Positions 1 to 5,893 of a DNA stretch of 16,933 nt are shown piece by piece (positions within the stretch are counted from its first letter, which is position 1; each line of letters begins with the position of its first letter). Position numbers and translations under genes: made by a program. The notes below the pieces were generated by a model. That model did not search any database. It was not told the DNA's origin and saw only the letters and a list, made by a program, of their open reading frames with translations. The stretch comes from Deltaproteobacteria bacterium (lineage in GTDB: Bacteria > Desulfobacterota > Syntrophorhabdia > Syntrophorhabdales > Syntrophorhabdaceae): the NCBI GenBank assembly GCA_003506795.1, contig DNYO01000181.1, positions 1 to 16,933 on the forward strand. Direction: 5' to 3'.

Positions 1-777
1 TTTTCCCCCCTTTCCGAACATCTTATCCAATCATACGGATGGAGGACAGCCATATTCGTAGTGGGTCTGATCGCATTGACAGTTTACGTCGTCGCGGCAT
101 TCATCATACGGGGCAGTCCGGAAGAGATGGGGCTCGAACCGCTTCGTACATCCGCCGGGCACAACCAGGAAAACGGATCAGCCGACCCGGGAGAGTTTGC
201 CCCCTCAATGTCCGTGTCCGAAGCCATGCGCACCAGGAACCTGTGGTTTCTGTTTGCCATACACGGCCTTTGGACGATCGGGCTGGCGGTTTGCCTCTCC
301 CATTTTGTCCCTTACGCCACGGACCTTGGTATAAAGACAACCACTGCCGCCGCCATGCTCGGCTCCGTCGGCGCCATGAGCATCCTCGGCCGCCTTTCTC
401 TTGGTGTCCTTACGGAACAGTGGGGGGTAAGGCGCTCCATCGTGATAATACTGTCCAGCCAGGCCGCATCCATGCTCCTGCCGATTATCGGCAGTTCACC
501 CTGGATATTGTGGATATTCGTGCTGGCTTTCGGGTTCGGGTACGGAGGCCTTGCCTCGATTTTCCCCCTGGCCACGGCGGAGTTCTTCGGCACCCGGTCA
601 ATGGGTTCCCTCTTCGGCATATTGCTCCTGGGTTCGACCATCGGCGGTTCCGTGGGGCCTCTGCTGGCGGGTTCGGTTTTCGATCTGACAGGATCGTACA
701 GGTATGCCTTTATTTCCTGTGTTATCTTCATGGGTATGGGCATTGCCCTTGCGGCGGGGGTCAAAAAGACAGCCTGA
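1..777 (+). CDS. MFS transporter, OFA/monocarboxylate-type, C-terminal part (5' truncated by window)
   Basis: The reading frame is open from the first base, so the true start lies outside the window; 258 C-terminal residues are visible. They contain about seven hydrophobic helices (roughly residues 16-36, 81-103, 113-136, 145-163, 168-190, 202-226, 234-254), matching the last TM of the first MFS half plus the second half, with a hydrophilic central loop at 37-80. The motif GRLSLGVLTEQWGVRR (130-145) is the MFS signature repeated between TM8 and TM9. The FVPYATDLGI segment and overall style resemble oxalate/formate antiporter and monocarboxylate transporter families (family knowledge). An inner-membrane carboxylate carrier is inferred. 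It lies 70 nt upstream of an acyl-CoA ligase on the same strand, so uptake followed by CoA activation of one organic acid is plausible. The substrate cannot be read from sequence. Confidence 0.85.
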   Translation, partial: FSPLSEHLIQSYGWRTAIFVVGLIALTVYVVAAFIIRGSPEEMGLEPLRTSAGHNQENGSADPGEFAPSMSVSEAMRTRNLWFLFAIHGLWTIGLAVCLSHFVPYATDLGIKTTTAAAMLGSVGAMSILGRLSLGVLTEQWGVRRSIVIILSSQAASMLLPIIGSSPWILWIFVLAFGFGYGGLASIFPLATAEFFGTRSMGSLFGILLLGSTIGGSVGPLLAGSVFDLTGSYRYAFISCVIFMGMGIALAAGVKKTA

Positions 778-847
778 ATGCTCGACCTTGCCATTCGTTG
801 CATCAGGCGCCGGATTTAACACTATTACTGAACAGAGGACAATCAGA

Positions 848-2398
848 ATGAGTGAAAGACTTGTCAATATTGGTGACTGGATACAACAATGGAGTGCGAT
901 CAGGCCGAATGCGACCGCGATCATAGCCGACGACGTTCCCTGCACCTACCGGGAGCTGGACCACCGAATCAACAAGCTGGCCCGCGCTCTTACGGGTCTC
1001 GGCGTGAAAAAAGGCGATCGGGTGGCCGTGCTGCTTCATAACTGCCGTGAATACATCGAGGTTTTTTTCTCCCTCGCCAAGATGGGAGCCATAATCGTCC
1101 CCATCAACTGGCGACTTGCCGTACCCGAGATGGGTTTCATCCTCCGTGACAGCGGAGCCAGAGTGATGATCTTCGAGGGTGAATTCACGGGGAACATCCT
1201 GGAGGCGCGCGAGGAGGCACCCCTGGAATGCTGCATCCACTGCTCGCCATACAGAGTCGAAAACCCGGCCCCCGCGTGGGCTTGCAGCTACGAAGCTCTG
1301 CTTGCCTCGATGAGCGATCAGGAATTCGAGGTCGAGGAAAGGGCCGGGGATACCGATCCGCACATCATTATGTACACATCGGGAACGACCGGGCAACCCA
1401 AGGGAGCTGTCCTTTCACACAGGAAGACCTTCTTCAACGTGCTCAATGCCGACATTTTCTTCGACCTCACCACCAGGGACCGGATGATCGTGACGCGGCC
1501 AATGTTTCATTCCGGGGGATTGATCGTCGATTCCGCGCCCGTCCTCTACAAAGGTGGTACCATAATCGTGAAAAGGCGGTTTCGCCCCATGGAGATCCTG
1601 GAGACCGCGCAGAAATATCAGGTAACGGTAATGGAGCTTCCGGCAACGGTTTATCAATTTATCCTTAACGAGTGTAATCTCGGCCAATACGACCTTACTT
1701 CGGTACGCTGCTGCTTTACAGGCGGCGAGCGTGTCTCCGCCCATCTGCTTCAATCCCTCGCCGAGAAGGGTCTTGTAGTCTCACAGATATACGGATTAAC
1801 CGAGGCCTCCACCATCTTCTGGTTGCCAGGCGAGGAGGCGCGGGAAAGGATCGGGTCCGTCGGCCATCCCATCTTTCACGGCAAGGTCAAAATCGTGGAC
1901 GACAACGGCAACCCCGTAAGCCCGGGAATGAGCGGCGAGGTAATCGTCAAGGGCCCCATTGTTATGAGCGGCTACTGGCAGCGTCAGGACCTGACAGATG
2001 AGGTTATCAGGGACGGATGGCTCTACACGGGGGACATTGCGCGCATGGACGAGGATGGATTCGTATACATCATGGACAGAAAGAAGAATATGTACATAAG
2101 CGGGGGTGAAAACGTCTATCCCGCGGAGATCGAGAAGCTGCTCCTCGCCCATCCGAATGTGGCGGAGGCCGCCGTGGTCGGTGTGCCTGATGAAAAATGG
2201 GGCGAAGTAGGCAAGGCTTTTATCGTGCTCAAAGATGGCCAAAATGTCGATGCCCAAGAAGTTCTCCACTTTCTCAGAGATAAGCTGGCCAGATACAAGA
2301 TGCCCCGGTATATCGAGTTCATGGATTCCCTTCCCAAGACAGCATCCGACAAAATACGAAAGTACGCTCTGACGAACAATGGGGAAGAAAAAGCATGA
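848..2398 (+). CDS. Acyl-CoA synthetase (AMP-forming), class I adenylate-forming enzyme
   Basis: A 516-residue AMP-binding enzyme that activates a carboxylic acid with ATP and CoA, probably in the cytoplasm. The P-loop YTSGTTGQPKG is at 176-186, the QIYGLTE (A5) motif at 313-319, LYTGD (A7, Asp396) at 392-396, the hinge region DRKKN from Asp410, and GGENVYP at 419-425. The C-terminal catalytic lysine is probably Lys502, in the context TASDK rather than the commoner TxxGK. Length and motif order match the fatty/aromatic acyl-CoA ligase family; the acyl substrate is not predictable by eye. The frame is open upstream to 704, but ATG 848 is chosen because AGAGGA lies about 8 nt before it and the protein start matches the family. 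It probably forms an operon with the upstream transporter and ends at a terminator at 2418-2446. Confidence 0.93.
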   Translation: MSERLVNIGDWIQQWSAIRPNATAIIADDVPCTYRELDHRINKLARALTGLGVKKGDRVAVLLHNCREYIEVFFSLAKMGAIIVPINWRLAVPEMGFILRDSGARVMIFEGEFTGNILEAREEAPLECCIHCSPYRVENPAPAWACSYEALLASMSDQEFEVEERAGDTDPHIIMYTSGTTGQPKGAVLSHRKTFFNVLNADIFFDLTTRDRMIVTRPMFHSGGLIVDSAPVLYKGGTIIVKRRFRPMEILETAQKYQVTVMELPATVYQFILNECNLGQYDLTSVRCCFTGGERVSAHLLQSLAEKGLVVSQIYGLTEASTIFWLPGEEARERIGSVGHPIFHGKVKIVDDNGNPVSPGMSGEVIVKGPIVMSGYWQRQDLTDEVIRDGWLYTGDIARMDEDGFVYIMDRKKNMYISGGENVYPAEIEKLLLAHPNVAEAAVVGVPDEKWGEVGKAFIVLKDGQNVDAQEVLHFLRDKLARYKMPRYIEFMDSLPKTASDKIRKYALTNNGEEKA

Positions 2399-2417
2399 GG
2401 GCGGGCTCCGCAGGAAC

Positions 2418-2446
2418 AAAAAACCGACCTGCAGGGCCGGCTTTTT
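2418..2446 (+). terminator. Intrinsic terminator after the acyl-CoA synthetase
   Basis: Twenty nt after the ligase stop, an A6 tract, a GC-rich imperfect stem (CCGACC pairing with GGCCGG around a TGCAG loop) and a T5 tract follow each other. The flanking A and T tracts extend the stem, and the T run follows it directly on the + strand, as expected for a Rho-independent terminator. The A tract gives it partial bidirectional character. Confidence 0.75.
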
Positions 2447-2450
2447 GTTA

Positions 2451-2476
2451 TGGTCGGGAGACGAGGATCTGAAGCT
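2451..2476 (-). repeat. Degenerate copy of tRNA-Gln 3' end (candidate relic att site)
   Basis: Aligned without gaps to the CCA end of the tRNA-Gln gene (3155-3180), this stretch matches at 21 of 26 positions in the same orientation; four of the five differences are transitions. The match covers the CCA, the acceptor strand (GGGAGAC in + orientation) and the start of the T arm, then stops. The rest of a tRNA is absent, because the T-stem 5' half no longer pairs. It starts 4 nt after the ligase terminator. A tRNA 3' fragment repeated downstream of the intact tRNA is the arrangement left by tyrosine-recombinase integration. A decayed tandem tRNA copy is the alternative. Confidence 0.55.
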
Positions 2477-2496
2477 GATCAGACCTGGTTGAATAT

Positions 2497-2686
2497 TTAC
2501 CGGCTCAAGGCAATAAGTAAGGCAGACACAGAGACACCACTCACCTTTGACATGTCAGCTTCGAGCCATGCAAAGAGCCTGCTGTTTATAGTCTTGCTGG
2601 GTAGCGCCCGGCTAACCCAGACTTCAAAATCCGGATCATCCGCACAATAGGAGTATTAATGCAACTATCCATAATAAATGTCTCAT
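2497..2686 (-). pseudogene. Possible frameshifted small lipoprotein-like gene
   Basis: ATG at 2686 follows a very good ribosome-binding site (GGGAGG, about 7 nt upstream) and overlaps the stop of the preceding small ORF as ATGA. It encodes MRHLLWIVALILLLCG and then TGA at 2638-2636. This is a signal-peptide-like hydrophobic stretch ending in a lipobox-like LLLC. Skipping one base after the Cys codon opens a second frame that begins DDPDFEVWVSRALPSKT and runs 48 codons to TAA at 2499-2497. The two parts together would make a roughly 63-residue lipoprotein. I recognise no family. Either a single-base disruption of a real gene, or chance. Confidence 0.3.
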
Positions 2687-2814
2687 CGCAATCCCTCCCT
2701 GTGACGCTTATTAAGTTCAGCGAGCAAAGCATAGCTCGATTCAGTTCCCTTCTTCTCTAAAGGCCATACTTTTTTCCTCGGGCAAAAGAAAATATTTAAT
2801 ATGTCATCGTCCAT
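2683..2814 (-). CDS. Small hypothetical protein, 43 aa
   Basis: An ATG-to-TGA frame of 43 codons starting MDDDILNIFFCPRKKVW and ending in a charged helix-like stretch (LLAELNKRHREGLR). It is not similar to anything I recognise. Two contextual signs support it. A TGCTATAAT extended -10 element ends 7 nt before the ATG, which would give a leaderless or nearly leaderless transcript. Its stop also overlaps the next small start as ATGA, with a strong Shine-Dalgarno inside its 3' end. There is no Shine-Dalgarno before its own ATG. In an AT-rich gap a frame this short can occur by chance. Confidence 0.3.
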   Translation of the reverse strand: MDDDILNIFFCPRKKVWPLEKKGTESSYALLAELNKRHREGLR

Positions 2815-2821
2815 AGTTTTG

Positions 2822-2830
2822 ATTATAGCA
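2822..2830 (-). promoter_or_regulatory. Extended -10 promoter element (TGCTATAAT)
   Basis: On the - strand the sequence reads TGCTATAAT, a perfect sigma-70 extended -10 (TGn plus consensus TATAAT). No good -35 hexamer is present at 16-18 nt spacing, which extended -10 promoters tolerate. The predicted start, about 7 nt downstream, falls at or next to the ATG at 2814. AT-rich DNA can produce this match by chance. Confidence 0.4.
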
Positions 2831-2889
2831 TATTCAACTACCAGGGCCTTCTCCGTCACCCCCGGCTAAACCTCATAACACGGCTAATA

Positions 2890-3027
2890 TCAGGTGTTTA
2901 TGGGCTCTATGTAATTCATGAGGATTCTGATATTGCATGCTCTCATGAGAAAATAGTTCGCCGTTAACTCCCTACTGTCAGGTTCCGGTCCATTGAGAGA
3001 CTTCTCTGTTATGCCCTCTTGTTCCAT
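2890..3027 (-). CDS. Small ORF, 45 aa from ATG (open frame of 71 codons)
   Basis: From ATG 3027 the frame encodes 45 residues beginning MEQEGITEKSLNGPEPDSRE and ending YIEPINT. The frame is open upstream to a TGA at 3108-3106, giving 71 sense codons with a protein-like composition (VEVPFRVLFETSSVLSLD), but no ATG or clear ribosome-binding site exists there. It could be the C-terminal remnant of a larger gene whose 5' end was lost, a genuine small protein, or chance. No family is recognised. Confidence 0.22.
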   Translation of the reverse strand: MEQEGITEKSLNGPEPDSRELTANYFLMRACNIRILMNYIEPINT

Positions 3028-3118
3028 GTCCAGGCTCAAAACGCTTGAAGTCTCAAATAAAACCCTGAAGGGTACTTCTACTTCACATTTACAGTAGTTG
3101 GGATTTCAGGCAATGGAA

Positions 3119-3145
3119 AAGGGATCGCACTACGTGCGACCCCTT
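3119..3145 (-). terminator. Terminator hairpin downstream of tRNA-Gln / ribosomal operon
   Basis: A 12-bp stem with a 3-nt loop (arms 3119-3130 and 3134-3145) lies 9 nt past the tRNA CCA end. Read as - strand RNA the stem pairs fully with one G-U; read as + strand RNA the same position is an A-C mismatch. The structure is therefore better on the - strand. Only four T follow it there, so termination may be incomplete. Confidence 0.65.
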
Positions 3146-3154
3146 CAACTGATT

Positions 3155-3228
3155 TGGCTGGGAGACAAGGATTTGAACCTTGATTCACGGAGTCAGAGTC
3201 CGTTGTCCTGCCGTTGAACGATCTCCCA
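3155..3228 (-). tRNA. tRNA-Gln (anticodon CUG), CCA encoded
   Basis: On the - strand a complete 74-nt cloverleaf can be folded by hand. The acceptor TGGGAGA pairs with TCTCCCA, the D stem is GTTC/GGAC (one G-U), the anticodon stem ACGGA/TCCGT holds the loop CTCTGAC, and the T arm is CAAGG-TTCAAAT-CCTTG. The discriminator is G and CCA is encoded. Anticodon CTG at + positions 3194-3196 reads CAG. The 5' end lies only 7 nt after the rplQ stop codon, so it is probably co-transcribed with the ribosomal operon and released by RNase P. Confidence 0.97.
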
Positions 3229-3235
3229 ATATCTT

Positions 3236-3796
3236 CTAGACGGTTTCCGTTGTTTCCGTCTTCTCTTCTGCTTTTGCCGCCTTGGGCTTCCTTACTCTCT
3301 TGGGTTTTGCCTCTTCTGACAACCCCGCCTCTCCAGGTGCGGCTTTCTTCTTCGCCGGCGCCTTTGCCTTTTTCTCTTTGGCGGGTTTTGCCTCTTTTTT
3401 CTCTTTCGCCTTGCCCTTCTCTTTTTCTTTCTCGGCTTCCTTCTTCTGCGTCAGCTCAATAATGGCCATTGGCGCAGCATCACCTTTTCTGAGGCCGATC
3501 TTAACCACCCTGGTATAACCACCATTTATGGCGGCGTAGCGGTCACCGATGTCGCTGAAAAGCTTCCTGACAACCTTTTTGTCCCGCAAGAAAGCAAAGA
3601 CAAGGCGCAGCGAATGGAGGTCCTTTTTCTTCGCAAGAGTGATGAGTCTATCGGCCACCCTCCTGAGTTCCATTGCCTTCGGGTTCGTCGTTCTTATGCT
3701 TTCATGATCGAAGAGAGCGTTGGCAAGGTTCATCAGCAATGCCCGCCTGTGGCTCTTGGATCGATTCATTTTCTTCACTCTGTTCTGATGCCTCAT
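3236..3796 (-). CDS. rplQ: 50S ribosomal protein L17 with long K/E/A-rich tail
   Basis: Residues 1 to about 118 are a typical bL17 (start MRHQNRVKKMNRSKSHRRAL, later RVADRLITLAKKK and GGYTRV). L17 sits near the nascent-chain exit of the large subunit. After about residue 118 comes a low-complexity tail of some 65 residues rich in Lys, Glu, Ala and Pro, making 186 residues against about 120-130 in most bacteria. A TTG start at 3802 is possible, but ATG 3796 is preferred: AGGGG, formed with the rpoA stop TAG, lies 6 nt before it, and bL17 proteins start MRH. It is the last protein gene of the operon, 9 nt after rpoA. Confidence 0.96.
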   Translation of the reverse strand: MRHQNRVKKMNRSKSHRRALLMNLANALFDHESIRTTNPKAMELRRVADRLITLAKKKDLHSLRLVFAFLRDKKVVRKLFSDIGDRYAAINGGYTRVVKIGLRKGDAAPMAIIELTQKKEAEKEKEKGKAKEKKEAKPAKEKKAKAPAKKKAAPGEAGLSEEAKPKRVRKPKAAKAEEKTETTETV

Positions 3797-3805
3797 TGTC
3801 AACCC

Positions 3806-4831
3806 CTACATGTGATCTTTTTTCTTGAGAACCATTTTGTCGAGTTCTTCTCTGGCTGGAAAACTGTCTAATTTTAAACCAAGCCTCAGTCCCATGCAAG
3901 AGAGAATCTCTTTAATTTCGTTCAGAGACTTCCTTCCGAAGTTCTTCGTCATCAGGATTTCCTGTTCGGTTTTCTGGACAAGTTCCCCTATGTACTTGAT
4001 ATCCGCATTCTTCAGACAGTTGGCACTCCTGACCGAGAGCTCGAGTTCGTCAACGCTGCGGTACAGGTTTTCATTGAAGTCGGGTTTTTCCTGCCCTCTC
4101 TCCTCGGCCGATTCCGCTTCTTCTATCTCGTCAAAGTTTATGAAGATTCGCATCTGTTCCTTGATGATCTTTGCGGCAAACGAAAGAGCGTCAAGAGGAT
4201 CGACGCTGCCGTCGGTCCAAATTTCCATCGAAAGTTTGTCATAATCGGTCCGCCGGCCCACCCTGGCCTGGCTGACGTTGTAGCTCACTTTTCTGATGGG
4301 CGAGAAGATTGCATCGATCGGTGTTGTGCCGATGGGGTCGGCATCGTCGATATTCTGTTCGGAAGGCTGATAACCGCGACCGAGTCGCGCCTTCATTTCC
4401 ATGTAAAGCCTGGAGTCACTTGAGAGTGTGGCTATGTGCAGGTCGGGATTTACAACCTCCACGCCGCCGTCATGGGTAATGTCTCCCGCTTTTACTTCCC
4501 GTTTACCTTTTACATCAATCTTTAGAAGAGCAGGTTTGTCATCGGTCATCCTGACAACAACCTTTTTCAGGTTGAGGATGATCTCCGTAACGTCTTCCTT
4601 GACACCGCGGACCGTTGAAAACTCGTGGTCGACGGAGTCTATCCAAACGGACGTTATGGCCGCGCCCATGATCGATGAAAGCAGCACCCTGCGGAGGGAG
4701 TTACCGATCGTGACACCGTATCCCCTCTCAAAAGGCTCCGTCGAGAACTTGACATAAGCGCCGTCCTTCTTCTCTATCTCGATCTTGGTTGGCCTGATAA
4801 GCTCCTGCCAGTTTTTTTCAAACATAGGCAT
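3806..4831 (-). CDS. rpoA: DNA-directed RNA polymerase subunit alpha
   Basis: 341 residues with both alpha domains. The N-terminal dimerisation domain includes GNSLRRVLLSSI at 43-54. The C-terminal DNA/activator-binding domain includes VRSANCLK at 267-274 (Arg268 aligns with E. coli Arg265, which contacts UP elements) and NFGRKSLNEIKEIL at 297-310. An acidic linker near 235-255 joins them. ATG 4831 has AAGGAGG 6 nt upstream; a second in-frame ATG two codons later is less well placed. It sits 21 nt after rpsD and just before rplQ, the usual alpha-operon order. Slightly longer than the 329-residue E. coli protein because of a Lys-rich C-terminal tail. Confidence 0.98.
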   Translation of the reverse strand: MPMFEKNWQELIRPTKIEIEKKDGAYVKFSTEPFERGYGVTIGNSLRRVLLSSIMGAAITSVWIDSVDHEFSTVRGVKEDVTEIILNLKKVVVRMTDDKPALLKIDVKGKREVKAGDITHDGGVEVVNPDLHIATLSSDSRLYMEMKARLGRGYQPSEQNIDDADPIGTTPIDAIFSPIRKVSYNVSQARVGRRTDYDKLSMEIWTDGSVDPLDALSFAAKIIKEQMRIFINFDEIEEAESAEERGQEKPDFNENLYRSVDELELSVRSANCLKNADIKYIGELVQKTEQEILMTKNFGRKSLNEIKEILSCMGLRLGLKLDSFPAREELDKMVLKKKDHM

Positions 4832-4852
4832 GTACCCTCCTTGGGGTAATAA

Positions 4853-5473
4853 CTACCTTGAATAGTACTCTACAACCAACTGTTCCTTTATCGGCAATGA
4901 AATATCATCGCGTGTCGGGAAGAGTTTAATGGTACCCTTCATATTATCTTTATCGAGATCGATCCACGTGGGCACACCCCTTCGCACCACCGATTCCAAC
5001 GCATTCACAACGCTCGGCATTTCTTTGTGCCTGACCTCTATCACATCGCCCACTCTGACAATGTAGGCTGAAGAACTGACGGTTTTGCCATTGACGGCAA
5101 TATGTTTGTGCGAAACCAGCTGGCGTGCTTCCGCGCGTGACGTCGCAAAACCCAGACGGAATACCATGTTGTCGATCCTTCTCTCAAGGAGGATAAGGAA
5201 GTTCGTCCCGGTGATCCCTTCCTTGCGCTCGGCCATGGTAAAGAATCTTCTGAACTGTTTCTCGCTCAGTCCATAGATCCTTCGTGCGCGCTGCTTTTCT
5301 CTCAGACGCATGGCGTATTCCATGACCTTGCCTTTGGTATCGACGTGCTGTCCAGGCGGGTAGTTTCTTTTCTCGATGGCACACTTTTCCGTGTAGCATC
5401 TTTCACCTTTTAAGAAAAGCTTTATGCCCTCTCTCCGGCATAATTTGCATGATGGTCCAACATATCGTGACAA
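4853..5473 (-). CDS. rpsD: 30S ribosomal protein S4, zinc-binding (C+) type
   Basis: 206 residues, the normal uS4 length. The N-terminus carries Cys9, Cys12, Cys26 and Cys31, the four-cysteine zinc knuckle found in one S4 form and missing from E. coli S4. The S4 RNA-binding fold follows (RAEARQLVSHKHIAVNG and onward). S4 binds 16S rRNA early in 30S assembly, and in E. coli also represses the alpha operon; whether it does so here is not visible. The start is TTG 5473. No in-frame ATG/GTG fits, the protein then begins with the conserved (M)SRY, and AGGAGG (5480-5485) lies 6 nt upstream, inside the end of rpsK. Confidence 0.97.
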   Translation of the reverse strand: MSRYVGPSCKLCRREGIKLFLKGERCYTEKCAIEKRNYPPGQHVDTKGKVMEYAMRLREKQRARRIYGLSEKQFRRFFTMAERKEGITGTNFLILLERRIDNMVFRLGFATSRAEARQLVSHKHIAVNGKTVSSSAYIVRVGDVIEVRHKEMPSVVNALESVVRRGVPTWIDLDKDNMKGTIKLFPTRDDISLPIKEQLVVEYYSR

Positions 5474-5485
5474 TTCGTGCCTCCT

Positions 5486-5875
5486 TTAAACCCTTCTGCG
5501 TTTCGGCGGCCTGCAGCCGTTATGGGGGATCGGCGTAACGTCCCGGATGAGGTGTATCTTCAAACCTGCACTCTGGAGCGCCCTGAGCGCCGCCTCACGT
5601 CCGGCCCCCGGACCCTTCACATAGACATCGACCGTTCTGAGCCCATGTTCCATGGCCTTTTTTGCGGCGTTTTCGGCAGCAAGCTGCGCGGCAAAGGGCG
5701 TGCTCTTTCTCGATCCTTTGAAACCTACAACCCCTCCGCTTGACCACGACACGACATTGCCCTGCGGATCGGTGATCGTGATGATCGTGTTATTGAAGCT
5801 TGACTGTATGTATGCTCCACCGACGGGGATATTCTTTTTTACCTTTTTCTTTCCGCTTCTTCTGACCTTTGCCAT
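5486..5875 (-). CDS. rpsK: 30S ribosomal protein S11
   Basis: 129 residues, standard for uS11. The body has SFNNTIITITDPQGNVVSWSS near 28-48, GFKGSRKSTPFAAQ, and the conserved C-terminus PHNGCRPPKRRRV. S11 lies on the 30S platform lining the mRNA channel near the E site. ATG 5875 follows GAGGTGG and a 7-nt spacer. It is 18 nt downstream of rpsM, and its TAA stop leads straight into the ribosome-binding site of rpsD. Confidence 0.98.
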   Translation of the reverse strand: MAKVRRSGKKKVKKNIPVGGAYIQSSFNNTIITITDPQGNVVSWSSGGVVGFKGSRKSTPFAAQLAAENAAKKAMEHGLRTVDVYVKGPGAGREAALRALQSAGLKIHLIRDVTPIPHNGCRPPKRRRV

Positions 5876-5893
5876 GTACGCACCACCTCGTCG

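Larger units (their letters stand above)
2447..3118. other. AT-rich gene-poor gap between convergent operons
   Basis: About 670 nt with no recognisable conserved gene on either strand. A hand count over 2641-3060 gives about 42% GC, clearly below the neighbouring genes. The left edge carries a degenerate copy of the tRNA-Gln 3' end (2451-2476), and the right edge meets the terminator that follows the real tRNA. Inside are three short - strand reading frames, a TGnTATAAT element, and small inverted repeats: ACCC-TGAA-GGGT near 3062-3073, and a roughly 9-bp stem with one bulge at 2597-2620. The composition and the flanking repeat suggest a decayed insertion rather than ordinary intergenic DNA. 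That is inference. Confidence 0.6.

Noticed and set aside
312..803. - strand ORFs opposite the transporter and ligase (312-803, 803-1396, 1796-2419)
   Set aside because: Antisense shadows of coding DNA with no recognisable domain.
39..851. 270-codon + strand ORF overlapping the transporter
   Set aside because: Out-of-frame shadow: Arg/His/Pro-rich translation without family features, while the other frame is a clear MFS protein.
2597..2620. Inverted repeat (CTGGGTAGC ... GCTAACCCAG) considered as an attC or terminator
   Set aside because: It lacks the paired core motifs of attC and has no T tract; it lies within a possible small reading frame. Probably chance.
2450..2650. + strand ORF of 66 codons (starts MVGRRGSEADQTWLN)
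   Set aside because: Its start lies inside the tRNA-end-like repeat, right after the ligase terminator, with no ribosome-binding site. The translation is Ser/Thr/Ala-rich without a recognisable motif, and the - strand frames in the same place have better signals.
2997..3056. 8-bp inverted repeat GAGACTTC / GAAGTCTC, about 42 nt apart, in the gap
   Set aside because: Short with a large loop; expected by chance in a region of this size, and no flanking duplication marks it as an insertion element end.
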